A stretch of 64,000 nucleotides of DNA from Alloalcanivorax xiamenensis (lineage in GTDB: Bacteria > Pseudomonadota > Gammaproteobacteria > Pseudomonadales > Alcanivoracaceae): positions 124,001-188,000 of the forward strand of contig NZ_AQPF01000001.1 in NCBI RefSeq assembly GCF_009846745.1, in the 5' to 3' direction. The notes under the pieces were generated by a model, which saw nothing but the letters and a program-made list of their open reading frames with translations, did no database searches and had not been told where the DNA came from. Made by a program: the position numbers and the translations under genes. How positions within the stretch are numbered: position 1 is the first letter of the stretch; each line of letters starts with the position of its first letter. Shown here piece by piece: positions 42,439-52,159 of this stretch.

Positions 42439-43692
42439 TCAATCCTGCTCCAGCCAGCGCGCCAGCGTGCGTAATTCCTCCCTGTCCCGCTCCAATGTCA
42501 GCGCCTGTTCCGCTCGCGCCAGCGCCAACCCGGCATGAAGCCGGGCGCTGGCGCGAAAGGCGCCGCCGTGGGAGGCCAATGCCATGAAGGCTTTTTGCAG
42601 ACGAATCTGCACTTCCAGCAGGGCCGCGCCGTCCCGGGCGATGGGGTTGAACAGGTCGTCGAAAAATTCCCGTTCGTTGAGCAAGGGAACCCGGATCCGG
42701 GGCCAGCGCACGGTCTCGTCCGCTTCGTTGCGCTGGGTATGCCAGTGATGCAGAACCCGCACCGCCCGTCCGATCACATCGATGGCGGTGCCGGGGTCGT
42801 TAACCGCCGGGGACAACGCCCGCGACGCTATTTCGGAGAGCACCACCAGACCGAAACGTGGATCCTGATCGAAGGAGCGCTCGTCATCCACGGTGAAATG
42901 GTCGCGCACTGAAGAGGCGTCATCGCCGGTGGCGCCGATCAGCCAGGCAATAGGCCGGGCCGGATGCACAAAACGGCCGGGAAGGGCGGTCAGGTAAATC
43001 TCGGCGTTGTTCTGTTCCGCCCATTGAGCGAGTGCCTCCACATCCACATGTTGGATGTAGCCCACCAAGGTTGGGTAAACGGGAAGCGCCTGGTCCGGGA
43101 TCGACTGTTCCGGGGACCAGGGCTTACCGCCCAGAGCCGGGTTGGTGGCGCGTTGAACAATGGCCGCGCGAGTGGCTTGTTCAACGCGGTCGGTGGTTTC
43201 CCCGACCCGGCCGAGGCGCGACAGATGTTCAATCCAGCGCAAAATAGTCACGACGATGATAACGATGACCACCAGGGTGACCAGAAACAGAATCACCCGA
43301 CCGCCCTCGCCGTAGGCACCGGTGCTGAGCGCCACCAGTCCGACCAGGCTGAACAGGAAGGAACCAATAAAGGTGGCCAGCACGTTCTGAGTAGTGGTGT
43401 CCTGCATCAGCAACCGGGTGGCCCGGGGTGTCACGTTGGTGGTGGCGGCGCCGTAGGCGCTGACCATGACACTGAGAGAGAAGGTGGTGACCGCCAGCAT
43501 GCTGGAGGCCAGCACATTGAGAATGGTGTCCACGGACTTGGCACCGACGCTCACCGGCAGGTTCGTGGGCAGCCAGCGCTGGCCGATAATGGCGAGCAAG
43601 GACGTCGCCACGGCGAGAATGGCGAATGCGGTGGCCCGAACCCAGAGGGCGCGGGAGAACTGGACCAGCAGCCACTGCCATTTTGAAAACAT
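42439..43692 (-). CDS. DUF2254 membrane protein
   Basis: The 417-residue protein has about four transmembrane segments in the first 150 residues (AFAILAVATSLLAIIG, NVLASSMLAVTTFSLSVMVSAYG, FIGSFLFSLVGLVALS, VILFLVTLVVIVIIVVTI). A large soluble C-terminal domain includes LSPAVNDPGTAIDVI, the most conserved block of DUF2254. Its function is unknown. It converges with mnmE; its insertion here separates mnmE from any downstream tRNA-modification partner. Confidence 0.9.
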   Translation of the reverse strand: MFSKWQWLLVQFSRALWVRATAFAILAVATSLLAIIGQRWLPTNLPVSVGAKSVDTILNVLASSMLAVTTFSLSVMVSAYGAATTNVTPRATRLLMQDTTTQNVLATFIGSFLFSLVGLVALSTGAYGEGGRVILFLVTLVVIVIIVVTILRWIEHLSRLGRVGETTDRVEQATRAAIVQRATNPALGGKPWSPEQSIPDQALPVYPTLVGYIQHVDVEALAQWAEQNNAEIYLTALPGRFVHPARPIAWLIGATGDDASSVRDHFTVDDERSFDQDPRFGLVVLSEIASRALSPAVNDPGTAIDVIGRAVRVLHHWHTQRNEADETVRWPRIRVPLLNEREFFDDLFNPIARDGAALLEVQIRLQKAFMALASHGGAFRASARLHAGLALARAEQALTLERDREELRTLARWLEQD

Positions 43693-43811
43693 CCTTGCAC
43701 TCCTTGCCCCGGCGATGGCTCCAGAATACCTCAGAGACGTGGGGGAATGGGGTCGTTATTGGTATCCGGTCGGCGCTATGATCGGATCTTTCGTTTGCAC
43801 GGGAGAACACG

Positions 43812-44288
43812 ATGACAATAACGAACTTCAGCAAGCCCCAGGACGACCGCTATTTTGAAGATTACCTGGTGGGCACGACCTATGATCTGGGCTCCATTGA
43901 CGTGGAGGAGGAAGAGGTCCTTTCCTTTGCCCGCCGTTTCGACCCCCAGAAGATGCACACGGATCCCGAGGCCGCCGCCGCCGGCCCGTTCCAGGGGCTG
44001 ATCGCCAGCGGCTGGCACACCCTCAGCCTGATGATGCGACTGATGGTGGATAACTATGTTTCCACCGTGGCGGGGCTGGCCTCTCCCGGAGTGGATGAGG
44101 TGCGCTGGCACAAACCGGTACGTCCCGGTGATCGATTGTCCATGCGGGCGACGGTTCTGGAGGCGCGCCCGTCCCGTTCCAAGCCGGATAGGGGCCTCAT
44201 CTATTCATTGATGGAAGGCGTCAATCAGCATGGTGAAGTGGTGGCCAGCTTCAAGGGCATGGGGTTGATTCTGAAGCGGCCGGCTTGA
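43812..44288 (+). CDS. MaoC-type hot-dog dehydratase
   Basis: The 158-residue protein has the hot-dog dehydratase pattern: RYFEDYLVG at the start, FARRFDPQKMHTDPEAAAAG with the catalytic-type Asp and His, and DEVRWHKPVRPGD later. MaoC proteins hydrate 2-enoyl-CoA esters in fatty acid or polyhydroxyalkanoate metabolism. It precedes fumC by about 105 bases, with no strong sign of common regulation. Confidence 0.88.
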   Translation: MTITNFSKPQDDRYFEDYLVGTTYDLGSIDVEEEEVLSFARRFDPQKMHTDPEAAAAGPFQGLIASGWHTLSLMMRLMVDNYVSTVAGLASPGVDEVRWHKPVRPGDRLSMRATVLEARPSRSKPDRGLIYSLMEGVNQHGEVVASFKGMGLILKRPA

Positions 44289-44393
44289 TGCGGTATCGAA
44301 CATGACTATGGCCGGAATCGCCGGCGCCACCCTGGACGTCCAACCGGGCCTTGCCGATACTGAGGTTTCACTTCCCGGCTGAGGAGAACGGTC

Positions 44394-45776
44394 ATGAGTG
44401 ACACACGGGTGGAGAAGGATTCCCTGGGCGAAGTGGCGGTGCCAAAGACGGCGTTGTGGGGCGCGCAGACCCAGCGCGCGGTGAATAATTTTCCGATCAG
44501 TGGACGTCGGTTGCCGCCCCGGTTCATTCAGGCCGTGGCCCGGATCAAACACTGCGCGGCGTCGGTGAATGTGGATCTGGCGCTGCTGTCCGAGGAGCGG
44601 GGCAATGCGATCCGTTCGGTCTGCGAAGCACTGATCCGTGGTGAGCACGCCGACCAGTTCCCGGTGGACGTGTTCCAGACCGGTTCCGGTACCAGCACCA
44701 ATATGAACGTCAACGAGGTGGTGGCCCATCTGTGCCAGACCCGCGGCGTCGACGTGCATCCCAACGATCACGTCAACCTTGGACAGAGCAGCAATGACAC
44801 CATCCCCACCGCCATTCATGTCTCCTCGGCGATCGCCGTCAACGAACAGTTGATGCCAGCCCTTGAGCATTTGATCACCACGCTGGGGTCGAAAGCCGGG
44901 GAAGGCAGGGATCTGGTCAAAACCGGCCGTACTCACCTGATGGACGCCATGCCGGTGACGGTGGAACAGGAGTTGCGCACCTGGGTGCTGCAACTGCAGG
45001 CCGCCAGCCAGCGCCTGGCCGGCGCCCGGGAGGAGCTGCATGCGCTGCCGCAGGGCGGTACCGCGGTCGGGACCGGTATCAATGCTCATGCCGAATTCGC
45101 GGAACGCTTTGTTGATGTGCTGTCCGATGAAACCGGGCATCCCTTTACCGCCATGCCGTATCCGGCCGTGGCGCAGAGTGCCGTGGATGCGCCACTGGCG
45201 CTGTCATCGGCGTTGCGGAGTCTGGCGGTGGTGTTGATGAAGATCAGCAATGACCTGCGCTGGATGAACTCTGGTCCGATTCACGGCTTGGCGGAAATTC
45301 AGCTCCCGGCCACCCAGCCGGGATCGTCGATCATGCCGGGGAAGGTCAACCCGGTGATCTGTGAGTCCGCCACCATGGTCGCCGCGCAGGTGATGGGGCT
45401 GGATCAGGCCAATACGGTGGCGGCGCAGAGCGGTAATTTTCAACTCAATGTCATGTTGCCGTTGGTGGCCGCCAATCTCCTGGATATGCTGGAGTGGCTG
45501 TCCAACAGTTGCCGTAATCTGGCGGATCAGGCCATCGCCGGCATGACTTACAATCGTGAGCATCTGGCCGAGGGAGTGGAACGGAATCCGATCCTGGTCA
45601 CGGCCCTGAACCCCGTCATTGGCTACGAGAAGGCAGCGGCCATAGCCAAACAAGCGTTCGCCAGTGGCCGGCCGGTGATCGACGTCGCCGCCGAGCAGAC
45701 CGATCTGTCGGTGGAGGAACTCACTGCCTTGCTCGATCCGCTCAAACTGACTCACCCGGCGGCCTCTGACTCTTGA
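44394..45776 (+). CDS. fumC: Class II fumarate hydratase
   Basis: The 460-residue iron-independent fumarase of the TCA cycle has the superfamily signature GSSIMPGKVNP near residue 315. The substrate-binding blocks TGSGTSTNMNVNEV and NLGQSSNDTIPTAIHV are present, along with the catalytic His of TGRTHLMDA. The length equals the E. coli enzyme within a few residues. The start follows TGAGGAGAACGGTC. Confidence 0.96.
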   Translation: MSDTRVEKDSLGEVAVPKTALWGAQTQRAVNNFPISGRRLPPRFIQAVARIKHCAASVNVDLALLSEERGNAIRSVCEALIRGEHADQFPVDVFQTGSGTSTNMNVNEVVAHLCQTRGVDVHPNDHVNLGQSSNDTIPTAIHVSSAIAVNEQLMPALEHLITTLGSKAGEGRDLVKTGRTHLMDAMPVTVEQELRTWVLQLQAASQRLAGAREELHALPQGGTAVGTGINAHAEFAERFVDVLSDETGHPFTAMPYPAVAQSAVDAPLALSSALRSLAVVLMKISNDLRWMNSGPIHGLAEIQLPATQPGSSIMPGKVNPVICESATMVAAQVMGLDQANTVAAQSGNFQLNVMLPLVAANLLDMLEWLSNSCRNLADQAIAGMTYNREHLAEGVERNPILVTALNPVIGYEKAAAIAKQAFASGRPVIDVAAEQTDLSVEELTALLDPLKLTHPAASDS

Positions 45777-45867
45777 GTCAGTCGCCGGTCGTGACCTCGA
45801 CGATCAGCTGTGACAGGCTTGGCGCCGGGCTTTTGTGACCACCGTCCCTGGCGGTCACCCTCCGGGC

Positions 45868-45908
45868 CGTTGCCAAGGCAACGTCAACAATTGCTCCCGG
45901 CGATTGTT
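45868..45908 (+). other. Two tandem hairpins upstream of the acyl-CoA ligase
   Basis: CGTTGCC/GGCAACG (45868-45883) forms a perfect seven-pair stem with an AA loop. The next hairpin, AACAATTGC (45886-45894) with GCGATTGTT (45900-45908), has one mismatch. They lie in the 207-bp gap between fumC and the ligase; fumC termination or regulation of the ligase are both possible. Confidence 0.45.
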
Positions 45909-45983
45909 CCTGGGGAAGCTAGGCGTGGCGCCTATATTCCGGATTCGCCACTGTCACAATAAAAACGTGGAGAGTAGTAACCG

Positions 45984-47618
45984 ATGAGCAACGATCTGAC
46001 CATCCAGCGTACCGCGGAAGCCGTGGAGTCGCCGCTCTTGATCAACAGTATCCTGGAGGCCGGCGTTCGCAACGCTCCCAATCAGGAAATCGTCTACGCC
46101 GATCAGCGGCGGATGACCTATCGGGAAATGGGGGAGAGGGTTGCTCGTCTCGCCAGCGCTTTGCAGCAACAAGGGGTGAAGCCCGGTGACACCGTGGCGG
46201 TGATGGACTGGGACACCCATCGCTATCTGGAAGCGTTCTTCGCCGTACCGATGATGGGCGCGGTCCTGCATACCGTGAACGTGCGTCTGAGTCCGGAGCA
46301 GATTCTCTACACCATCAACCACGCCGAGGATGACGTGGTTCTGGTGAACCGGGAGTTTTTGCCTGTGCTGGACCAGATCAAGGACCGCATCGAGACGGTC
46401 AAGACTTACATCCTGCTGGATGATGAAGGCGGCGACACCGATACCACCATTGATCTGGCCGGAGAGTACGAGGCGCTGGTGGCCCAGGCTTCCGCCCAAT
46501 TCGATTTCCCGGAGCTGGACGAGAACACCCGCGCCACCACGTTCTACACCACGGGCACCACCGGCCTGCCCAAAGGAGTGTATTTCTCCCACCGGCAGCT
46601 GGTATTGCACACCTTTGCCGGTCGTGCCGCTCTGACGGGCACCGGTCATGGTCGTTTCAACCAGAACGACGTCTACATGCCGATCACGCCGATGTTCCAC
46701 GTGCATGCCTGGGGCGTCCCCTTTGTCGCCACGCTGTTGGGGGTCAAGCAGGTCTACCCGGGTCGTTATGTACCGGAAACCCTGCTCAAACTGCTGATCA
46801 CTGAAAAGGTGACCTTCTCCCACTGCGTGCCCACCATCATCCAGATGCTGCTGCAATCCGAGGCGGTGAAAAGCATTGATCTGAGTGGCTGGAAAGTGAT
46901 CATCGGCGGTTCCGCGTTGCCCAAGCCGCTGGCCAAAAGCGCCCTGGAGCGCGGCATCGACATCTACAGCGGTTATGGCATGAGCGAGACCTGTCCTCTG
47001 ATCTCCCTCGCTCTGTTGACGCCGGAACTGGAACAGGCGGATCTGGAAACCCAGGCGGATTACCGCACCCGCACCGGCCGTCCGGTACCCATGGTGCAAT
47101 GGCGCATCGTCGATGGTGACATGAACGATGTGCCCCATGATGGCAAGGCTCAGGGCGAACTGGTGTTGCGCGCCCCCTGGCTGACCCAGGGTTACCTGAA
47201 GGATGAGTCCAACTCCCGGGAGCTGTGGCGCGGCGGCTGGATGCACACCGGGGATATTGGTGTGATCGATGCCGATGGCTGGCTGAAAATCACCGACCGC
47301 ATCAAGGACGTGATCAAAACCGGTGGTGAATGGGTCTCTTCCCTGGATCTGGAAAGCCTGATTCTTCAGCACGACGCCGTGCGTGAGTGCGCCGTGGTGG
47401 GCGTGCCGGACGAAAAATGGGGTGAGCGCCCGGTGGCGCTGGTGGTCAAGGGCACCGAGGTGGAAGCACGGACGATCATCGATATGGTGGCGGATTACGC
47501 GGAAAAAGGTGTGATCAGCCGCTATGGCATTCCAGATCGAGTGGTGTTCGTGGAGGAGCTGCCGCGCACCTCCGTGGGTAAACTGGACAAGAAGAAGATG
47601 CGCGCGGAACTGGTCTGA
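45984..47618 (+). CDS. AlkK-like fatty acid-CoA ligase
   Basis: This 544-residue AMP-forming acyl-CoA synthetase has the ATP motif YTTGTTGLPKGV (around residue 186), the YGMSETCPL and HTGDIG (ADP/AMP) motifs, and the acyl-binding/catalytic lysine region with KDVIKTGGEWVSSLDLE and GKLDKKKMR at the C-terminus. The sequence resembles AlkK of alkane-degrading Pseudomonas, a medium/long-chain activator that joins fatty acids from the alkane or Lao pathway to beta-oxidation. A TATATT -10-like element lies 50 bases upstream. Confidence 0.92.
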   Translation: MSNDLTIQRTAEAVESPLLINSILEAGVRNAPNQEIVYADQRRMTYREMGERVARLASALQQQGVKPGDTVAVMDWDTHRYLEAFFAVPMMGAVLHTVNVRLSPEQILYTINHAEDDVVLVNREFLPVLDQIKDRIETVKTYILLDDEGGDTDTTIDLAGEYEALVAQASAQFDFPELDENTRATTFYTTGTTGLPKGVYFSHRQLVLHTFAGRAALTGTGHGRFNQNDVYMPITPMFHVHAWGVPFVATLLGVKQVYPGRYVPETLLKLLITEKVTFSHCVPTIIQMLLQSEAVKSIDLSGWKVIIGGSALPKPLAKSALERGIDIYSGYGMSETCPLISLALLTPELEQADLETQADYRTRTGRPVPMVQWRIVDGDMNDVPHDGKAQGELVLRAPWLTQGYLKDESNSRELWRGGWMHTGDIGVIDADGWLKITDRIKDVIKTGGEWVSSLDLESLILQHDAVRECAVVGVPDEKWGERPVALVVKGTEVEARTIIDMVADYAEKGVISRYGIPDRVVFVEELPRTSVGKLDKKKMRAELV

Positions 47619-47929
47619 TCCCCTGGCCGGCGGGGTCCTCCCGCCGGCTTTCCCTTTTCCCTGTCATATAATGACTGCACAATGCAGTGTCATACTCCGT
47701 GGTCTTTTGTATCGAATGTAAGTGCTCCTGAACCCCGAACGGGTTCCCGGGTCCGATCCACGGAGTAACGCTCAAGCCCTGGAAGGCCAAGAGCAGCCAT
47801 TACGGAATACAGAACAATCCTTCCTTACCGGCCTGTAGCAGAGCCGGTACCTTCGGTTGCCTGATCTTTTTATGGGCGCCGGCCCGGTTGCGGTTCCCAC
47901 CGTGACGGTGTAGTTGCTCGGAGAACAAG
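47619..47929 (+). other. Structured leader before the RND genes
   Basis: This 311-bp gap holds no gene. ATGAC-TGCA and its partner around 47671-47693 form a small palindrome, next to a TATAAT element (47667-47672). ACTCCGTGG (47694-47702) pairs with CCACGGAGT (47758-47766). The 9-bp stem encloses a GAACCC/GGGTTC hairpin (47730-47746). TACCGGC/GCCGGTA (47826-47849) forms a further hairpin. The arrangement could be a folded 5' leader of the efflux operon. No known riboswitch class was recognised. Confidence 0.4.
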
Positions 47930-49018
47930 ATGGTGCGTGTGGGCGCCTTTGTGGTGGTGATCGTGGTGGCAGCGGTGGCGCTGTTCTGGTGGTGGCGGGC
48001 TGAAGAGCCAGTGACGGCGGGGACCCGGCCGGCGACTACGGTCAATGTAATTGCGGCTCTGGTACGTCCTCTGACGGAAAAGGTGGAGGTGGTGGGCAAT
48101 GCCCGTGCTACCCGGGCCGTGGTGCTGTCCGCTGAAGTCGAGGGCCGGGTAATGCAGCTGCATTTCCGGGAAGGGCAGGCCGTTGACGCCGGTGACCTGC
48201 TGGTGGAGTTGGATGACCGCCAGGCGAAAGGCGAGCGCGACCGGTTGCGCGCCGAATACCAGCGGGCGCTGTCCGATTATCAGCGTGCTTCCCGCCTGAT
48301 CAACAGCCGCGCTATTTCCCAGGCCGAGGTGGACAATCTGAAGAATGGCATGGAGGCGGCCCAGGCGGCCTTGCGGGTAGCACGGGCGACCCACGAAAAG
48401 CATCAGATTCGCGCGCCCTTCGAAGGCGTGGTCGGGTTGCGCCAGGTTGACCCCGGAGCCTATCTGCAACCCGGCACACCGGTGGTCACCCTGGACAGCG
48501 TGCGTAATCTGGAGGTGACCTTCGAGGTGCCGGAGCGGTATCTGGCCCGGGTGAAGCCTGGGCTGGTGCTGATGGTGTCCAGCGACAGCTACCCGGAACG
48601 CCTTTTCCAGGGCAAGGTCACGCTGCTGGATTCCCGCGTCAATGCCGCCAGCCGGACGCTGTCGGTAAAAGGCAGCCTGGACAACAGTGACGGTCTGTTG
48701 CGACCAGGGCAGTTGCTGCAGATCGATATCCTGCTCAGTCAGCATCAGGCCCTGCTGGTTCCGGAACAGGCGATTGTCGCCCAGGGCGCGCAGAACTTCG
48801 TGTTCGTGGTGGCTGAGGACGACACCGCTCTGCGGTTGCCGGTGGAGCTGGGCGGGCGCCGGGATGGCTGGGTTGAAGTGGTACAGGGACTCAGCGATGA
48901 CGACGCGGTGATCGTTAACGGGCACAGCCGGCTTGGCAGCGGCGCGCCGGTGAAAGTGGTCGAGGATGAGGGGGCGCTGCTGCCGGCCCAGCGGGTTCTG
49001 ATGGAGACCAGTGCCTGA
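47930..49018 (+). CDS. RND efflux periplasmic adaptor (membrane fusion protein)
   Basis: The 362-residue protein has an N-terminal membrane anchor (VRVGAFVVVIVVAAVALFWWW) instead of a lipobox. It also has the lipoyl/barrel-sandwich and alpha-hairpin region (LSAEVEGRVMQLHFREGQAVDAGDLLVELDD) and a beta-barrel domain. It joins the inner-membrane RND pump to an outer-membrane channel. Its TGA overlaps the ATG of the pump gene (TGATG), so both are coupled. No outer-membrane factor gene follows. Confidence 0.93.
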   Translation: MVRVGAFVVVIVVAAVALFWWWRAEEPVTAGTRPATTVNVIAALVRPLTEKVEVVGNARATRAVVLSAEVEGRVMQLHFREGQAVDAGDLLVELDDRQAKGERDRLRAEYQRALSDYQRASRLINSRAISQAEVDNLKNGMEAAQAALRVARATHEKHQIRAPFEGVVGLRQVDPGAYLQPGTPVVTLDSVRNLEVTFEVPERYLARVKPGLVLMVSSDSYPERLFQGKVTLLDSRVNAASRTLSVKGSLDNSDGLLRPGQLLQIDILLSQHQALLVPEQAIVAQGAQNFVFVVAEDDTALRLPVELGGRRDGWVEVVQGLSDDDAVIVNGHSRLGSGAPVKVVEDEGALLPAQRVLMETSA

Positions 49019-52000
49019 TGATCCTCAGCGATGTCTCCATCAAGCGCCCGGTGTTCGCCACCGTGATCAGTTTGCTGATCGTGGTGTTTGGCATCAGCGC
49101 CCTGATGAAACTGCCAGTGCGGGAATATCCGGACATCGATCCCCCCGAGGTGTCGGTGGCGGTGGAATACCCGGGAGCGGCGCCGGAGGTCATTGATACC
49201 CAGATCATCCAGGTCATCGAAGGGGCCATCGCGGGCGTGGAAGGGGTCCGCCGCATTGAATCCCGTTCCCGCCGGGGTTCCGCCCGCACCTCGGTGGAGT
49301 TCAACCTGGACCGGGATCTGGATGTCGCCGCCAACGATGTCCGCGACGCGGTGTCGCGGGTGCTCAATCGTTTGCCGGAGGAAGCGGAAGCACCGGTTAT
49401 CGCCAAGACCGACGCTGATGCCCGGCCCATCATGTGGGTCACACTCAGTAGCGACAGTCTGGCGCCGCAGGAACTGACCGATTTCGCTGAACGCTCGCTG
49501 GTGGACCGTTTCGCCGTTCTGGGTGGGGTGTCCGAAGTCATTATCGGCGGTGAGCGTCGCTATGCCATGCGGGTATGGCTGGATCGCCAGCGCATGGCCG
49601 CCAACGATGTCACCGTCACCGACATCTATAACGCTTTGCGCGCCAACAACGTGGAATTACCGGCCGGCCGCCTGGATTCCGACAGCCGCAGTTTTACCGT
49701 TCGCGCCGACAGCCGGCTCGGCTCGGTGGAAGAGTTCAACCACATGGTGGTGCACCGCCAGGGTGATTATCTGTTGCGGTTGGGGGATGTGGCGCGGGTG
49801 GCGCTGGGCGTGGAGAACGACGACACCGTGTTGCGCGCCAACGGCAAGACCGCCATTGGGCTCGGGGTGGTGCGCCAATCCAAGGCCAACACGGTGACCG
49901 TTTCCAACAATGTCCGCGAAGAAATCGAGGCGGTCCGCAATAACCTGCCCGATGACATCCGCCTGGACGTGAATCACGACGAATCCCTGTTTATCCGCGC
50001 GTCCATCAAGGAAGTGCTGGTGACCCTGGCGATGAGCGTGACGCTGGTGATCCTGGTCATTTTTGTTTTCCTGGGCAATCTGCGCGCCACACTGATCCCG
50101 GCGGTCACGATTCCGGTATCCATCGTGGGAGCGTTCATTGGTCTGGGGATTCTCGGATTTTCCATCAACGTGCTGACGTTGCTGGCGCTGATTCTGGCCA
50201 TCGGTCTGGTGGTGGACGATGCCATCGTCATGCTCGAGAACATCCAGAGGCGTATCGACGAAGGTGAAAGTCGTCTGGTGGCCGCTTTTTTGGGGGCTCG
50301 GCAGGTGGCCTTCGCGGTCATCGCCACCACCGCCACTCTGGTGGCGGTCTTTGTACCGATCTCTTTCATGGGGGGCGATGTCGGACGTCTGTTTGGCGAG
50401 TTCGGTTTTACCCTGGCGGTGGCGGTGATCATTTCCAGCATAGTGGCGTTGTCCCTGGCTCCGATGCTGTGCTCCCGCTGGTTGCACGCGCACACCCCTG
50501 AGCAGGAAAAGCAGGAACAGAACAACCTGCTCAACCGGGCGCTGAATGGACTCAACCAGGCCTACGGGACGAGATTGGCTAAGACTCTGCGGCGACCCGC
50601 TCCCATTGTGGTGATCTCGGTGCTGATCTGCGTGGCCGCGGGGGGGGTATTCAGCCAGCTGTCCCGGGAACTGGCCCCCACCGAGGATCGGGGTGTGTTC
50701 ATCGTGTCGGCGAACGCCCCCCAGGGATCCAGTACCGCATACGCCAGTCACCATATTCAGAAAGTGGAGGAAAGGCTGCTTCCTTTGATCGAGGACGGGG
50801 TGGCGGTTCGGGTGTTATCCATTGTCGGTTTTCGCGGGCAGACCGAGCGTGGTTTCAGCATCGTGCGTCTGGAGCAGTGGGAAGATCGGGACCGGAGACA
50901 GCAAGACATCGTTAACGACATTCGCGGCGAAGTCACCACCGTGCCCGGTCTGCGCGTATTTGCCGTTAATCCACCGGGATTGGGGCAAAGCGGTTTCGAT
51001 CAGGAGCTGGAGGTGGTGATCGGGGGGCAGGATTACGAATCCGTGGTGGGCTGGAGCGAGACCCTGCGCGCCGCCATGGCCGCCAATCCTCAACTGTTGA
51101 GCGTGGACACGGATTACGAGGAAACCCAGCCCCAGATTGAAGTGGTGATCAATCGGGACCGGGCCGCGGACTTCGGCATTTCCGCCGCCGAAGTGGGCCA
51201 GACCCTGCAAGCCATGTTCGCCACCCTGACCGCGTCGACCTATATCGATCGTGGCCGCGAGTACGACGTCCTGCTGGAAGCGCGGGAACAGGATGCGCGT
51301 ATTCCGGATGACGTTAACGCGGTCTATGTTCGCACCGCCGCTGGCGCTCTGGTTCCGCTGTCCGCTCTGGTGGAGCTGCGCACCCTGGGGGCGGCGCCGG
51401 AGCTGAGAAGGCTGGACCGTCTGCCGGCGGTGACGTTGTCGGCGAATCTGGCCCCCGGCTATGATCTGGGCAGCGCGCTGGATTTCATCGAACGGACCGT
51501 TCAGGAAAGCCTGCCGCTGGAAGCGCGCCTGAGCTATAAAGGTGTGGCCCAGGAATTCACCGAGGCTTCCGCGGCAATCCTGATCACGTTCCTGCTGGCT
51601 CTGGTGATCGTCTTCCTGGTATTGGCGGCGCAATTCGAAAGCTGGATCCATCCGCTGATCATTATGCTGACGGTGCCCCTGGCGATCGCCGGCGCCATTC
51701 TGGCGTTGCGTGTGACCGGCAACAGCCTGAATATCTACAGTCAGATCGGTATGGTGATGCTGGTGGGACTGATGGCCAAGAATGGTATTCTTATCGTCGA
51801 ATTCGCCAATCAGCTGCGCGACCAGGGGCTGGCGGTACGTGAGGCGGTCTATCAAGGTGCTATTCTACGCTTCCGGCCCGTATTGATGACGGGTATTTCC
51901 ACCATCTTTGGCGCGGTCCCCCTGGTGCTGGCCACCGGTGCCGGAGCGGAAAGCCGCATGACCATAGGGGTGGTGATTCTCGGTGGCCTGTTGTTCGCCA

Positions 52001-52119
52001 CTGTGCTGACCCTGTTCATTATTCCCGTGCTCTATCTGTGGCTGGCCCCCTACGCCCGCCCGGCGGACGCGGTGGCTCAGCAGCTGGCGTCGCAAATGCG
52101 GCGGGAAACGGATCGCTGA
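49018..52119 (+). CDS. RND multidrug efflux permease (HAE-1-like)
   Basis: The 1033-residue proton-driven trimeric pump starts with the canonical MILSDVSIKRPVFATVISL. It has twelve transmembrane segments and two large periplasmic loops. The TM4 proton-relay pair lies in GLVVDDAIVMLENIQ. The Gly-rich LMAKNGILIVEFANQLRD of the second half is present. It works with the adaptor encoded just upstream. The substrates are unknown; it is closer to the general drug/solvent branch than to metal pumps, because the CusA/CzcA-type metal motifs are missing. Confidence 0.94.
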   Translation: MILSDVSIKRPVFATVISLLIVVFGISALMKLPVREYPDIDPPEVSVAVEYPGAAPEVIDTQIIQVIEGAIAGVEGVRRIESRSRRGSARTSVEFNLDRDLDVAANDVRDAVSRVLNRLPEEAEAPVIAKTDADARPIMWVTLSSDSLAPQELTDFAERSLVDRFAVLGGVSEVIIGGERRYAMRVWLDRQRMAANDVTVTDIYNALRANNVELPAGRLDSDSRSFTVRADSRLGSVEEFNHMVVHRQGDYLLRLGDVARVALGVENDDTVLRANGKTAIGLGVVRQSKANTVTVSNNVREEIEAVRNNLPDDIRLDVNHDESLFIRASIKEVLVTLAMSVTLVILVIFVFLGNLRATLIPAVTIPVSIVGAFIGLGILGFSINVLTLLALILAIGLVVDDAIVMLENIQRRIDEGESRLVAAFLGARQVAFAVIATTATLVAVFVPISFMGGDVGRLFGEFGFTLAVAVIISSIVALSLAPMLCSRWLHAHTPEQEKQEQNNLLNRALNGLNQAYGTRLAKTLRRPAPIVVISVLICVAAGGVFSQLSRELAPTEDRGVFIVSANAPQGSSTAYASHHIQKVEERLLPLIEDGVAVRVLSIVGFRGQTERGFSIVRLEQWEDRDRRQQDIVNDIRGEVTTVPGLRVFAVNPPGLGQSGFDQELEVVIGGQDYESVVGWSETLRAAMAANPQLLSVDTDYEETQPQIEVVINRDRAADFGISAAEVGQTLQAMFATLTASTYIDRGREYDVLLEAREQDARIPDDVNAVYVRTAAGALVPLSALVELRTLGAAPELRRLDRLPAVTLSANLAPGYDLGSALDFIERTVQESLPLEARLSYKGVAQEFTEASAAILITFLLALVIVFLVLAAQFESWIHPLIIMLTVPLAIAGAILALRVTGNSLNIYSQIGMVMLVGLMAKNGILIVEFANQLRDQGLAVREAVYQGAILRFRPVLMTGISTIFGAVPLVLATGAGAESRMTIGVVILGGLLFATVLTLFIIPVLYLWLAPYARPADAVAQQLASQMRRETDR

Positions 52120-52159
52120 TCCGGCCCCGTCCCGCACCGGATATCTCCAGGTAACCCGC

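Noticed and set aside
45777..45983. Hidden small gene between fumC and the ligase
   Set aside because: The stretch contains hairpins and no frame with a start, ribosome binding site and protein-like composition.
46691..46706. TGTTCCACGTGCATGC resembles parS
   Set aside because: Only the left half matches. The right half lacks GGAACA, and it lies in the conserved MFHVHAWG motif of the acyl-CoA ligase, which explains the sequence.
47694..47766. Possible tRNA in the RND leader (73 bases closed by a 9-bp stem)
   Set aside because: The stem is too long, no anticodon arm or GTTCGAATC-type T-loop can be folded, and no CCA end is present.
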